Shown here: positions 7,347 through 17,108 of the stretch, in pieces | Layout of the letters: every line of letters begins with the position of its first letter | Position numbering within the stretch: position 1 is the first letter of the stretch | DNA from: JANJTB01 sp032027125 | GTDB lineage: Bacteria; Bacteroidota; Ignavibacteria; Kapaibacteriales; UBA2268 | Assembly (NCBI GenBank): GCA_032027125.1 | Contig: JAVSMQ010000001.1 | Location: 1 to 64,000, forward strand | Length of the DNA: 64,000 bases | Direction: 5' to 3' | Notes under the pieces: model-generated | The model's database searches: none | What the model was told of the DNA's origin: nothing | The model's input: only the letters and a program-made list of their open reading frames with translations | Translations under genes and position numbers: made by a program

Positions 7347-9367
7347 AATTTCTAATATCAATCATATTGTTTGTATTATCTGTAAATACGGCAAAATCGC
7401 AATTACAAGGTCAAGCAATAGTTGATTCTATGCTTACAGAATTAGATAAAATGCAAGAAGATACGAATAAAGTTAATTTATTGCTAAAACTAAATTCTTT
7501 GTTTCGCACTAATGGGGAAATGGAAAAATCCATTGAATACAACCTCCGCGGTTTGTATTTATCAAGAAAAATAAGGTGGTCAAACGGGGAAATAAACGCT
7601 CATAGAGCATTAGGTAACAATTACTCTGTACAATCGAATTATTCTCTTGCCATAGAACACTTTCAGAATTCACTTAGAATTGCTGAAGAATCCGGTAATA
7701 AACGAGCAATTGCAACAAGTTATGGTGACATTGGTTTTACTTATTTACTCAGTACTAATTATGAAAAAGCAATTCAGTATTATAGTAAAGCATTGGAATT
7801 AGCAGAAAAATTCGATGTTGAGCTAGTATTTTCTAATATATACGGTAATTTAAGTATGGCTTATTATTACTTGTCCGAATTGGATACTGCTCTCTATTAT
7901 GCAAAAGAATCGCTTATATTTGCAGAAAAACAAAATACCAAAAGAGAAATTGGAGTATCTCATAATTACTTAGGAACAGTTTATACAGACTTGGCAGAAT
8001 ATCCTCTTGCTCTTCAACATTTTGAAAAAGGATTGCAAATTGCTGAAGAAATAGGTGATGTGCGAACTCGAAGTATTTCTATTGGTTTCATGGGGCGACT
8101 CCATTATATTTTGACACAAGATTCGATTATAGCACGGATAAAAAAACAAGAAAATAATATTGATTTAAATAAAAATAATAATTTTAAGAAATCACTTAAT
8201 TATATTCAACAGACAGTACAAATTGCTAAGCATATTCAAGATTTTTTCATCTTGACACAATGCTATGAATATCTAAGATTAGTTTATCGAGATATGGGTG
8301 ATTTTGAAAAAGCTTACGAATACCAGGAGAAATGGTACAATCTTAAAGATTCGGCTTACAGTTTGGAAAAACAAAAAGAAATTGCAAATCTGGAAGCAAA
8401 ACGAGAAAACGAGATTAAAGATGCTGAAATTAAGATATTACAGACAGAAAAAAAAGCTCAGCAGTTTCAATCTTATTTGCCTGGTGGCGGAGTTATAGTA
8501 CTTCTTGGTGCGTTTGGTATTGCGTTTTTGCGTTTCAAAGAAAAAAAGAAATTAAGCGATAAATTAGCTAATCAAAATAATGAAATTGAAACTCAAAAAT
8601 CAATTGTTGATGAGAAAAACGAACAAATTGTTGCTTCAATAACTTATGCCTCCACAATTCAACACGCTATTCTCCCGTGGGATAGTGTATTAGAATCTGC
8701 GTTTAATGATATTTTCATAATTTATACACCCAAAGATATAGTATCCGGAGATAGTTACTGGTTTCAGGAAATTGACGGGATAAAGTTTTTGGCAGTAATT
8801 GACTGCACAGGTCACGGTATTCCCGGNTCGATGCTTACAGTTATAGCATCTTCGGTTCTGGATGATGCAGTATTAAGCAAGAGGTTAANTGATACAGGTG
8901 AAATACTGTCATATATGAATAACAAGGTAACTGAAGTACTCAATCAACGGCTTGCTGAGAACCAAATCCGTGATGGAATGGAACTTGCTCTTATAGCTAT
9001 AAAAGATAATAAAATTCAGTTCTCCGGTGCCGGACGTCCACTTTATTTGAAGAATGGCACTTTTGAAATTATCAAAACTGATAAAAGAGGAATAGCCGGA
9101 CAAACTGAAAATGATGATTATCAATTTTCTGCAATTGAGATTGAAAAATCTGAAAATCTCCTGCTTTACCTCACAACGGACGGCTTTGCAGACCAAATGA
9201 ATGAAGAAAGCAAGAAATACAGTACGAAACGGTTTGTTTCGCTTCTTGAATCAATTTCAGACAAACCTTTGGAAGAGCAAAACCAAATTCTTGAAAATGA
9301 ATTTAACAGTCATAAAGGCACAAGAAATCAAATTGATGATGTTACTATTTTGGGCTTAAGGATATGA
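7343..9367 (+). CDS. TPR-sensor SpoIIE phosphatase, paralogue 1
   Basis: A 674-residue protein: signal peptide (1-19), LQGQ motif at the mature end, TPR repeats over about 50-350, single membrane helix near 377-397, coiled coil, then a cytoplasmic SpoIIE/PP2C domain (VSGDSYWF, VIDCTGHGIPG, LTTDGFADQ, QIDDVTILG). The layout suggests a periplasmic TPR sensor signalling across the membrane to the phosphatase. Two ambiguous bases lie inside the phosphatase domain: 8827 (codon GGN, Gly in any case) and 8889 (ANT, Thr in the paralogues), so the gene is probably intact. Much of the last 650 bp is nearly identical to the following gene. It overlaps both neighbours by 4 bp. Confidence 0.87.
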   Translation: MKFLISIILFVLSVNTAKSQLQGQAIVDSMLTELDKMQEDTNKVNLLLKLNSLFRTNGEMEKSIEYNLRGLYLSRKIRWSNGEINAHRALGNNYSVQSNYSLAIEHFQNSLRIAEESGNKRAIATSYGDIGFTYLLSTNYEKAIQYYSKALELAEKFDVELVFSNIYGNLSMAYYYLSELDTALYYAKESLIFAEKQNTKREIGVSHNYLGTVYTDLAEYPLALQHFEKGLQIAEEIGDVRTRSISIGFMGRLHYILTQDSIIARIKKQENNIDLNKNNNFKKSLNYIQQTVQIAKHIQDFFILTQCYEYLRLVYRDMGDFEKAYEYQEKWYNLKDSAYSLEKQKEIANLEAKRENEIKDAEIKILQTEKKAQQFQSYLPGGGVIVLLGAFGIAFLRFKEKKKLSDKLANQNNEIETQKSIVDEKNEQIVASITYASTIQHAILPWDSVLESAFNDIFIIYTPKDIVSGDSYWFQEIDGIKFLAVIDCTGHGIPXSMLTVIASSVLDDAVLSKRLXDTGEILSYMNNKVTEVLNQRLAENQIRDGMELALIAIKDNKIQFSGAGRPLYLKNGTFEIIKTDKRGIAGQTENDDYQFSAIEIEKSENLLLYLTTDGFADQMNEESKKYSTKRFVSLLESISDKPLEEQNQILENEFNSHKGTRNQIDDVTILGLRI

Positions 9368-11757
9368 GAAAAGTATTCTTGATATTAGCTATTTCATTCG
9401 TAATTCTTAATTCGTCAATCGTAATTGTTGAGGCTCAATTACAGGGTCAAGCGAAAATTGATTCGCTGATGAATGAACTTCCGAAAGCAAAACCGGATAC
9501 GAACAAGGTGAAATTACTTGCCTCAATTTCTTATGTGAATAGGGAAATTAATCCGGATGAAGGATTAAAATATGGTGAACAAGGTTTAGAGCTAACAAAT
9601 AAATTGAATTGGAAAAATGGAAAAGCACTTTGTTTAAATGCAATAGGTTTGAATTATTATATAGGTAAATCGGAAATTTCTAAAGCTTATGATCTAATTA
9701 ATTCAGCATTAAATATCAGTATTGAATTAGGAAACAAGTCAGAAATTGCAAAGAATCTTAACTGTCTTGGAAATATTTATATAGATAAATCCGATTTTCC
9801 TAAAGCTCATGAATCCTCCGAAAAAGCTTTGCAAATATATGAAGATTTAGGTGACGAATTAGGAATGTCTTTTGTATTATCTACTATTGGACTTATATAT
9901 CAGGAACAATTCAATATTGCAAAAAGTACTGAATACCTAAACAAAGCATTAAAACTCAATACAAAAATAGGTAATAAATCAGGAATTGCTAATAATCTTT
10001 GTCTGATTGGAATTAATTACTCCGACCAATCTAACTACCCCTTGGCTTTGGAATATTATCATAAAGCCATTCATATAAATAAGGAACTTGGTCGTAAGAA
10101 AAATATTTCAAATGTTCTTAACAACATTGGAAATATATATTTAAACCTTTCAGAATATTCAAAAGCTTTTGAATATTATACTAATTCTATAAAAATTGAC
10201 GAGGAATTAGGTGATAGGAAAGGTGCTGCAGGTACCCTCGCTAATATTGGAGGCATTTACTATTTTCAGGGAAATTACAAAAAAGCTCTTGAAAAGTTTC
10301 AAACAGCTTTAACAATAAATGAAGATTTGAATGATACTCTTGGAATTGCTCAACAACTTGGGAATGTAGGATTAATCTATATGAAACAGTCTGATTTCCA
10401 AAAGGCGCTTGAAAATTTTTCTAAAGCACAAAAAATATATGAAAGAACCGATAATAAAAATGGGAATGCTATTATGATTGGGAATATTGGCGTTACATAT
10501 TTAAATTTAGCGCAAGACACAAACAAAATCAACGAACATAATAATTTATCAAGTTTAAATAAATCATTCAATCTTAAAAATAGTATTATCAATCTGGAGA
10601 AGTCAATATTAATTTTCAAAGAAATAAATAATTTTAAAGAACAAATAACTATGCTTGATTACTTATCAAAAGCTCATGAATTATCAGGTAATTACAAAAA
10701 ATCTTTTGAAATATTCAAGGAAAGCAAGTTAATCCAGGATTCAATATTTTCAATGGATAAGCAGAAAGAAATAGCAAATCTTGAAGCAAAACGTGAGAAT
10801 GAACTGAAAGACAAAGAAATATTAATTCTACAAACAGAGAAAAAAGCACAGCAATTACAATCTTATTTGCTTGGCGGTGGTGTAATCGTGCTTTTCGGTG
10901 CGTTTGGCGTTGCATTCTTCCGTTTCCGTGAAAAGAAAAAATTAAGCGATAAACTTGTTCTTCAAAAGAACGAAATTGAAAATCAAAAATCAATTGTCGA
11001 AGAGAAAAACGAACAGATTTACGATTCTATTCGCTATGCTTCTACTATCCAGCATGCAATTCTGCCGTGGGATAGTGTATTAGAATCTGCTTTTAATGAT
11101 ATTTTCATTATTTATACACCTAAAGATATAGTATCCGGAGATAGTTACTGGTTTCAGGAAGTTGACGGAATTAAATTTTTAGCTGTTATTGACTGCACTG
11201 GACACGGCATTCCCGGCTCAATGCTTACAGTTATAGCCTCTTCAGTTCTTGATGATGCAGTATTAAGCAAGAGGCTAACTGATACCGGAGAAATCCTGTC
11301 TTATATGAATAACAAGGTAACTGAAGTACTCAATCAGCGTTTAAAAGAAAACGAAACCCGTGACGGTATGGAAGTTGCTCTAATTGCTATTAAACTCAAT
11401 ACAATTCAGTTCTCCGGTGCCGGACGTCCACTTTATTTGAAGAATGGCACTTTTGAAATTATCAAAACTGATAAAAGAGGAATTGCCGGACAAACTGAAA
11501 ATGATGAATATCAATTTTCTGCAATTGAGATTGAAAAATCTGAAAATCTCCTACTTTATCTCACAACGGACGGCTTTGCCGACCAAATGAATGAAGAAAG
11601 CAAGAAATACAGTACGAAACGGTTTGTTTCGCTTCTTGAATCAATTTCAAACAAACCTATGGAAGAGCAAAACCAAATTCTTGAATATGAATTTAACAGC
11701 CATAAAGGCAGACGCAGTCAAATTGATGATGTTACTATTTTGGGAGTGAGAATTTGA
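9364..11757 (+). CDS. TPR-sensor SpoIIE phosphatase, paralogue 2
   Basis: A 797-residue protein, the longest of the set. Signal peptide 1-25, LQGQAKIDSL motif, about ten TPR units with regular NIGNIY/ALEYY spacing over residues 60-470, one membrane helix near 501-521, coiled coil (KNEIENQKSIVEEKNEQI) and a complete PP2C domain (VSGDSYWF, DCTGHGIPG, LTTDGFADQ, QIDDVTILGVRI). The extra TPR units compared with its neighbours show that the sensor part varies while the catalytic part is kept. It starts at an ATGA overlap and ends in a TTGA overlap. The ligand or partner of the TPR domain is unknown. Confidence 0.88.
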   Translation: MRKVFLILAISFVILNSSIVIVEAQLQGQAKIDSLMNELPKAKPDTNKVKLLASISYVNREINPDEGLKYGEQGLELTNKLNWKNGKALCLNAIGLNYYIGKSEISKAYDLINSALNISIELGNKSEIAKNLNCLGNIYIDKSDFPKAHESSEKALQIYEDLGDELGMSFVLSTIGLIYQEQFNIAKSTEYLNKALKLNTKIGNKSGIANNLCLIGINYSDQSNYPLALEYYHKAIHINKELGRKKNISNVLNNIGNIYLNLSEYSKAFEYYTNSIKIDEELGDRKGAAGTLANIGGIYYFQGNYKKALEKFQTALTINEDLNDTLGIAQQLGNVGLIYMKQSDFQKALENFSKAQKIYERTDNKNGNAIMIGNIGVTYLNLAQDTNKINEHNNLSSLNKSFNLKNSIINLEKSILIFKEINNFKEQITMLDYLSKAHELSGNYKKSFEIFKESKLIQDSIFSMDKQKEIANLEAKRENELKDKEILILQTEKKAQQLQSYLLGGGVIVLFGAFGVAFFRFREKKKLSDKLVLQKNEIENQKSIVEEKNEQIYDSIRYASTIQHAILPWDSVLESAFNDIFIIYTPKDIVSGDSYWFQEVDGIKFLAVIDCTGHGIPGSMLTVIASSVLDDAVLSKRLTDTGEILSYMNNKVTEVLNQRLKENETRDGMEVALIAIKLNTIQFSGAGRPLYLKNGTFEIIKTDKRGIAGQTENDEYQFSAIEIEKSENLLLYLTTDGFADQMNEESKKYSTKRFVSLLESISNKPMEEQNQILEYEFNSHKGRRSQIDDVTILGVRI

Positions 11758-13898
11758 GAAATATCCTACTTTTTTTTATTAGTGTATTTGTTTTTATAAA
11801 TTCTACATCAGTGTTTTCTCAGCTTCAGGGACAGCCAAGGACTGATTCTTTATTAAAGGTATTATCAACTGCAAGGCATGATACAACAAAAGTCCTTATT
11901 ATGCTTGAACTTTCAGTAAGTTACCTTGACACACAGAAAAGTCTATCCTTAGATTATGCAAATGAGGGACTTAAGTTAGCTTCATCAATTGGCTGGAAAA
12001 ACGGAATCGGAAAGTCATACGCAATTAAATCATTATATTATGAAGAAACAGGTAAATTTGACACAGCTGTTATTGAACTTCAAAAGGCTTTAAAAATTTT
12101 CGAGAAATCGGATAATTTAGAATATCTGGCGAGAATTAATAACAATCTTGCTAATCTTTACGAAACTCTAGACAACTATCCATTATCATTGGAACATCAT
12201 TTTAAGTCGTTGTCAATAAATACTAAAATTGGAAGACAGGCAGGTATTGCAATTAATTATTCAAATATCGGCTTAGTTTACTGGGCTTTGCAAAATGACT
12301 CATTGGCTTTCATCTATTTTCAAAAAGCTCTGAAAATTGACAAACAACTTAATAGAAAAACCGGTTTACCGGCTATTTATACAAATTTAGGAATGTATTA
12401 TCAAAAAAAAGAAAATGATAGTTTAGCACTTGAGCATTATTTTAAATCTTTAGAACTAAATACTGAGATTAATGATAAATACGGTCAAAGTATAAATCAT
12501 AGAAACATCGGACTTATATTGACAAATAAGGGTATGTTTGATTCAGCTTATTATCATTTATATACATCTCTTAAAATTGAAACTGAGTTAGATAATAAAC
12601 TCGGTTTTGCAGAAATATACTCTTGTCTGGGTTTTCTTCATTACACCATGACAATTGATTCTTTAAGGTTGCTGAACAAAAATAATATCATATTGAAGGA
12701 TAAGATATATCACTACAATCAAAGTCAGGAATATATTAACAAATCAATAAATTTATTCAGACTTTTAAATTCAGTATCTTCAACGATTGAGCTTTATAAA
12801 CTTTTATCTCAAATTAAAAGCGAATTGAAGGATTACAAATCTGCTCTTGAAAATTATATCCTTTATGAAACATTAAAAGATTCTATATTTTCAGTATCCA
12901 ATAACATTAAAATATCTAACCTCGAAATGCGCCGTGAAAATGAACTTAAAGATAAAGAAATAGTAATTCTCCAGACAGAAAAAAAAGCACAGCAGTTACA
13001 ATCCTATTTGCTTGGTAGCGGAGTTATAGTGCTCCTTGGTGCGTTTGGTATTGCCTATCTTAGATTCCGTGAAAAGAAGAAATTGAGTGATAAATTAGCA
13101 ATTCAAAATGCAGAAATTGAAACTCAAAAATCAATTGTTGATGAGAAAAACGAGCAGATTTATGATTCTATTCGTTACGCTTCGACTATCCAACATGCAA
13201 TTCTTCCCTGGGACAGTACTCTCCAAAAAGCATTCAGAGATATATTTATTTTTTATAAACCTAAAGATATTGTATCCGGAGACAGTTACTGGTTTCAGGA
13301 AGTTGGCGGTATAAAGTTTTTGGCTGTTATAGACTGCACAGGGCATGGTATTCCCGGCTCTATGTTGACTGTAATCGCCTCGTCGGTACTTGATGATGCA
13401 GTACTAAGCAAGAGGCTAACTGATACCGGTGAAATCCTGACCTATATGAATAACAAAGTAACTGAAGTACTCAATCAGCGTTTAAAAGAAAACGAAACCC
13501 GTGATGGTATGGAGATTGCACTTATAGCTGTAAAAGACAATAAAATCCAATTCTCGGGGGCAGGTCGTCCACTATATTTGAAGAATGACACTTATGAAAT
13601 CATCAAAACAGATAAGCGTGGAATTGCCGGGCAAACCGAAAATGATGATTATCAATTCTCATCAGTTGAAATTGAAAAATCTGAAAATCTTTTTCTTTAC
13701 CTCACAACGGACGGCTTTGCAGACCAAATGAATGAAGAAAGTAGGAAATACAGCACAAAACGATTTTTACAATTACTTGAATCAATTTCCGTTAAAGAAC
13801 TTTTAGAGCAAAAATTGATTCTTGAAAATGAATTTTCTGACCATAAAGGTGACCGAAACCAAATTGATGACATAACTATTTTGGGAGTAAAGATATGA
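11754..13898 (+). CDS. TPR-sensor SpoIIE phosphatase, paralogue 3 (TTG start)
   Basis: A 714-residue protein with signal peptide 1-23, the LQGQ motif, TPR repeats over about 60-390, membrane helix near 417-437, coiled coil and PP2C domain (VSGDSYWF, DCTGHGIPG, LTTDGFADQ, QIDDITILGVKI). The start codon is TTG at 11754-11756, overlapping the previous stop (TTGA). No other start gives the signal peptide, and this mirrors the ATGA junctions elsewhere in the array. Such overlaps imply translational coupling, so the phosphatases are likely made in fixed proportion. Confidence 0.86.
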   Translation: MRNILLFFISVFVFINSTSVFSQLQGQPRTDSLLKVLSTARHDTTKVLIMLELSVSYLDTQKSLSLDYANEGLKLASSIGWKNGIGKSYAIKSLYYEETGKFDTAVIELQKALKIFEKSDNLEYLARINNNLANLYETLDNYPLSLEHHFKSLSINTKIGRQAGIAINYSNIGLVYWALQNDSLAFIYFQKALKIDKQLNRKTGLPAIYTNLGMYYQKKENDSLALEHYFKSLELNTEINDKYGQSINHRNIGLILTNKGMFDSAYYHLYTSLKIETELDNKLGFAEIYSCLGFLHYTMTIDSLRLLNKNNIILKDKIYHYNQSQEYINKSINLFRLLNSVSSTIELYKLLSQIKSELKDYKSALENYILYETLKDSIFSVSNNIKISNLEMRRENELKDKEIVILQTEKKAQQLQSYLLGSGVIVLLGAFGIAYLRFREKKKLSDKLAIQNAEIETQKSIVDEKNEQIYDSIRYASTIQHAILPWDSTLQKAFRDIFIFYKPKDIVSGDSYWFQEVGGIKFLAVIDCTGHGIPGSMLTVIASSVLDDAVLSKRLTDTGEILTYMNNKVTEVLNQRLKENETRDGMEIALIAVKDNKIQFSGAGRPLYLKNDTYEIIKTDKRGIAGQTENDDYQFSSVEIEKSENLFLYLTTDGFADQMNEESRKYSTKRFLQLLESISVKELLEQKLILENEFSDHKGDRNQIDDITILGVKI

Positions 13899-16171
13899 GT
13901 AAGTTTGTAATTCTTAGTGCCTTAATCTTCATAATCACCATAAATTCCGCCGTTTCTCAGTTACGTGGAAAGGAAAAGATTGATTCTTTGCTGATAGAGC
14001 TGCAAAAGTCAAAGGAAGATACAAATAAAGTTAATCTTTTGATTTCTATATCCTATGATTATAGCAAGTTTAATGTTGATGAGGGATTAAAATTCGGACA
14101 AGAATCTCTTGATTTATCTCAAAAATTAAAATGGAAAAAAGGTGAAGCCCGGGCATATAATATACTTGGTATAATCGCAAGAACAAAGGATGATAGTAAA
14201 ATGGCAATGGAGTATTATCAAAAGGCATTAGATATAAATGAATCTTTAGATAATAAACAAGGTGTAGCCCGTAATCTTGGCAACATCGGTCAGATATGCA
14301 TTGACAAGTCTGATTTCCCTAAAGCAGTGGAGTATTTAGAGAAAGCCTTAAAAATCGAAAGGGAATTAGATAACAAATCAGGCATTGCAGGCAATATTAC
14401 AAATATTGGCAGCATCTATTTTCAACAAAGTAATTATTCTGAAGCTTTAAAATGCTTTTTAGATGCGTTAAAAAATTATGAGGAAATTGGAAATAAACAT
14501 GGCACTGCAAGTAATTTGTTAAATATCGGCAACATTTATGTACTACAAAAACAGTACCATAAAGCATTGGATTATTATCTTAAATCATTGAAAATATGTA
14601 AAGAATTAAATTTGAATGATGGAATTGCAAATAATCTTGCTAATATCGGTATGATTTATTATGAGCAAAATGATATTCAAAAAGCTTTGGATTATTATTT
14701 AGAAGCATTAAAAATTAATTACCAAATGGGTAGTAAAAGCGGTATAGCCAATAATCTTATCAATATCGGTAATTTATATATTAAAATAGGTGATGTTAAT
14801 AAATCTATGAATTATCTTAATAGAGGACTTGTCGTTAATGAAGAAATAAGTGATACCAGACAAATTATCTATAATTTATATGCAATTTCAGATAATTATT
14901 TAAAACAAGCAGAACAACTGGATTCACTTAGAATTTTAGGTAACAAAAATATCAAATTCAGTGAAAATAAATTGAATCTTCATTATGAAGCAGCTTTAAA
15001 ATATTCTTTAAGGGCAGCCGAGATGGCTGATAGTATCGGTCTCGGTGAATTACAGCATCCTATATACCAAAATGTAGCCAAATCTTACGAAGGGCTTAAA
15101 AGATATGCTGAAGCTCTAAAATATTATAAAAAATATCAGGATAGTTGGAAATCAGTTTTTTCGAATGAAAAAAACAAAGCCATTTCTGAAATAACAGAAA
15201 GTTTTGAAAGAGACAAGAAAATCGAACAATATAAAATCAGGGAGAAAAGAAGAGAAGAAAAGGAAATGATGAGAACATACCTCTTTTTAGCCGGTTTTTT
15301 ACTGTTATCAATAATTTTTATATTCTCCTTTATACGTTTTCGTGAAAATAAAAAAATGAACGCCAAATTAACTACTAAAAATCATGAAATTGAGCTGCAG
15401 AAATTTCTTGTTGAAGAAAAAAACGAACAGATATATGCATCTTTGAGGTATGCGTCAACTATTCAACATGCAATCATGCCATGGGAAAGTACACTCAAAG
15501 AAGCATTCAAGGACTATTTTTTAATTTTCATGCCAAAGGATATTGTCTCAGGTGATTGTTTTTGGTATGAGAAGGTCGGTGATATCCAATTCCTTGCAGT
15601 AATTGACTGTACAGGACACGGCATACCCGGCTCCATGCTAACAGTAATTGCATCGTCCGTACTTGATGATGCTGTTTTGAGTAAAAAATTGACTGATACA
15701 GGCGAAATCCTGACTTATATCAATACAAAAGTTACTGAAGTTTTGAATCAAAAACAAATTGATAATAATATTCGGGACGGTATGGAATTGATATTAATTG
15801 CAATTTATAAGGACCATATTCAATTCTCAGGTGCAGGAAGACCACTAATCGTTAAGAATGGAACTTTACAAACATTTAAGACAGACCGCAGAAGTATTGC
15901 CGGAAATACCGATTCCATAGATTTTCATTATAGTTCGAATGAAATTGCAAAAAGTGAGGATATGATAATTTATTTAACAACTGACGGTTTTGCTGACCAG
16001 ATGAATGTTAGAAGTAAAAAATACGGTTCAAAACGTTTTATTACTTTGTTAGAAACTCTTTCTGATAAACCGTTTACAGAACAGCAGCAATTATTAGAGA
16101 AAGAACTGTCGGAACATAAAGGATTTAATAATCAAATTGATGATATAACGATAATAGGCATAAAAGTTTGA
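13895..16171 (+). CDS. TPR-sensor SpoIIE phosphatase, paralogue 4 (most divergent)
   Basis: A 758-residue protein with signal peptide 1-22, LRGKEKIDSLL at the mature end, about eight TPR units (60-430), membrane helix near 461-482, coiled coil and PP2C domain (VSGDCFWY, VIDCTGHGIPG, LTTDGFADQ, QIDDITIIG). The catalytic domain keeps all metal ligands but has diverged more at the protein and DNA level than the preceding two copies, so it seems to escape the homogenisation seen between them. It is the last gene of the operon; the convergent PHP gene begins 41 bp beyond its stop. No clear terminator hairpin is visible in that gap. Confidence 0.87.
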   Translation: MSKFVILSALIFIITINSAVSQLRGKEKIDSLLIELQKSKEDTNKVNLLISISYDYSKFNVDEGLKFGQESLDLSQKLKWKKGEARAYNILGIIARTKDDSKMAMEYYQKALDINESLDNKQGVARNLGNIGQICIDKSDFPKAVEYLEKALKIERELDNKSGIAGNITNIGSIYFQQSNYSEALKCFLDALKNYEEIGNKHGTASNLLNIGNIYVLQKQYHKALDYYLKSLKICKELNLNDGIANNLANIGMIYYEQNDIQKALDYYLEALKINYQMGSKSGIANNLINIGNLYIKIGDVNKSMNYLNRGLVVNEEISDTRQIIYNLYAISDNYLKQAEQLDSLRILGNKNIKFSENKLNLHYEAALKYSLRAAEMADSIGLGELQHPIYQNVAKSYEGLKRYAEALKYYKKYQDSWKSVFSNEKNKAISEITESFERDKKIEQYKIREKRREEKEMMRTYLFLAGFLLLSIIFIFSFIRFRENKKMNAKLTTKNHEIELQKFLVEEKNEQIYASLRYASTIQHAIMPWESTLKEAFKDYFLIFMPKDIVSGDCFWYEKVGDIQFLAVIDCTGHGIPGSMLTVIASSVLDDAVLSKKLTDTGEILTYINTKVTEVLNQKQIDNNIRDGMELILIAIYKDHIQFSGAGRPLIVKNGTLQTFKTDRRSIAGNTDSIDFHYSSNEIAKSEDMIIYLTTDGFADQMNVRSKKYGSKRFITLLETLSDKPFTEQQQLLEKELSEHKGFNNQIDDITIIGIKV

Positions 16172-16211
16172 TAATATAACATCAAATGTAATATCACTTA
16201 ATTTGAAAAAA

Positions 16212-17039
16212 TCATTTCTGTCCGGTAAGGTACTTAATTGACTCAACAACAGAATATGGTACGTAAAAATTGCCTATATTAAAAGCATCAAATTCACGTG
16301 AACCGTGAAAATCAGAACCGCCTGTCTCTAACAGCCAATACTGGCTTGCAACATAGTGGTAAAATTTTCTCTGCTCTTCTGAATGGCTTGGATGATTAAC
16401 TTCTATTCCATCAAGACCGGATTGAATGAACTTATAAAGCGTGGGCTGGTCAATATAATTTCTGGGATGAGCAAGTACTGCAACACCTTTGGCTTTGTTT
16501 ATCATTTTTATAGCCATTTCAACAGGAAAAACAGATTTCGGATAATACGCCGGACATCCCTCACCAAGATATTTCATAAAAGACTCCCTCAGGTCTTTAA
16601 CATATCCTTTTTTAACAAGGACTGAACCAATGTGGGGTCTTGCAACAGGTGCTTTATCAGCAGCTTCAAGAATTTCATCAAATGATATATCAACACCCAA
16701 TATCTTAAGTTTTTTATGAATTTGTTTCGCACGTGTTAGTCTGGCAATACGATAATTATCAAGATGAATTCCTAAATTTTTATCTGTCGGGTCAAAGGCA
16801 TAACCAAGTAAATGATACTCTTTTCCATTTTCGTAACATGAAAATTCACAGCCCATAATCACTTCGATATCATATTCCGAACAAATTGAAGCCGCTTCAA
16901 TATTACCGTCTAAAGTATCATGGTCAACAATACTTATAACAGATAATCCCTTTTCCCTTGCTAAATTCAGCAATTCAAAAGGTTTTAAAATACCGTCCGA
17001 ATAAGTTGTATGAGTATGTAAATCTGCTTTTAGTTCCAT
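16212..17039 (-). CDS. PHP-domain phosphoesterase (TrpH/YciV, RNase AM-like)
   Basis: A 275-residue PHP-family metallohydrolase. Metal ligands are visible in order: DLHTHTTYSDG near the N-terminus, SIVDHDTLDG, MGCEFSC, RPHIG, VLAHPRNY and GGSDFHG at the end. The length and order match the YciV/TrpH group, whose members hydrolyse 3',5'-bisphosphonucleotides and trim 5' ends of small RNA fragments; the precise substrate here is inferred. The start ATG gives the canonical MELKADLHTHT opening. It is convergent with the phosphatase array and lies about 70 bp downstream of proS in the same direction, so they may share a transcript. Confidence 0.85.
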   Translation of the reverse strand: MELKADLHTHTTYSDGILKPFELLNLAREKGLSVISIVDHDTLDGNIEAASICSEYDIEVIMGCEFSCYENGKEYHLLGYAFDPTDKNLGIHLDNYRIARLTRAKQIHKKLKILGVDISFDEILEAADKAPVARPHIGSVLVKKGYVKDLRESFMKYLGEGCPAYYPKSVFPVEMAIKMINKAKGVAVLAHPRNYIDQPTLYKFIQSGLDGIEVNHPSHSEEQRKFYHYVASQYWLLETGGSDFHGSREFDAFNIGNFYVPYSVVESIKYLTGQK

Positions 17040-17108
17040 TTCACCAAAATATTTGAAATATTAATTAAGTCTGTTTTCCAGAAAGGTATGGGATTATTTA
17101 TCTGTGAG

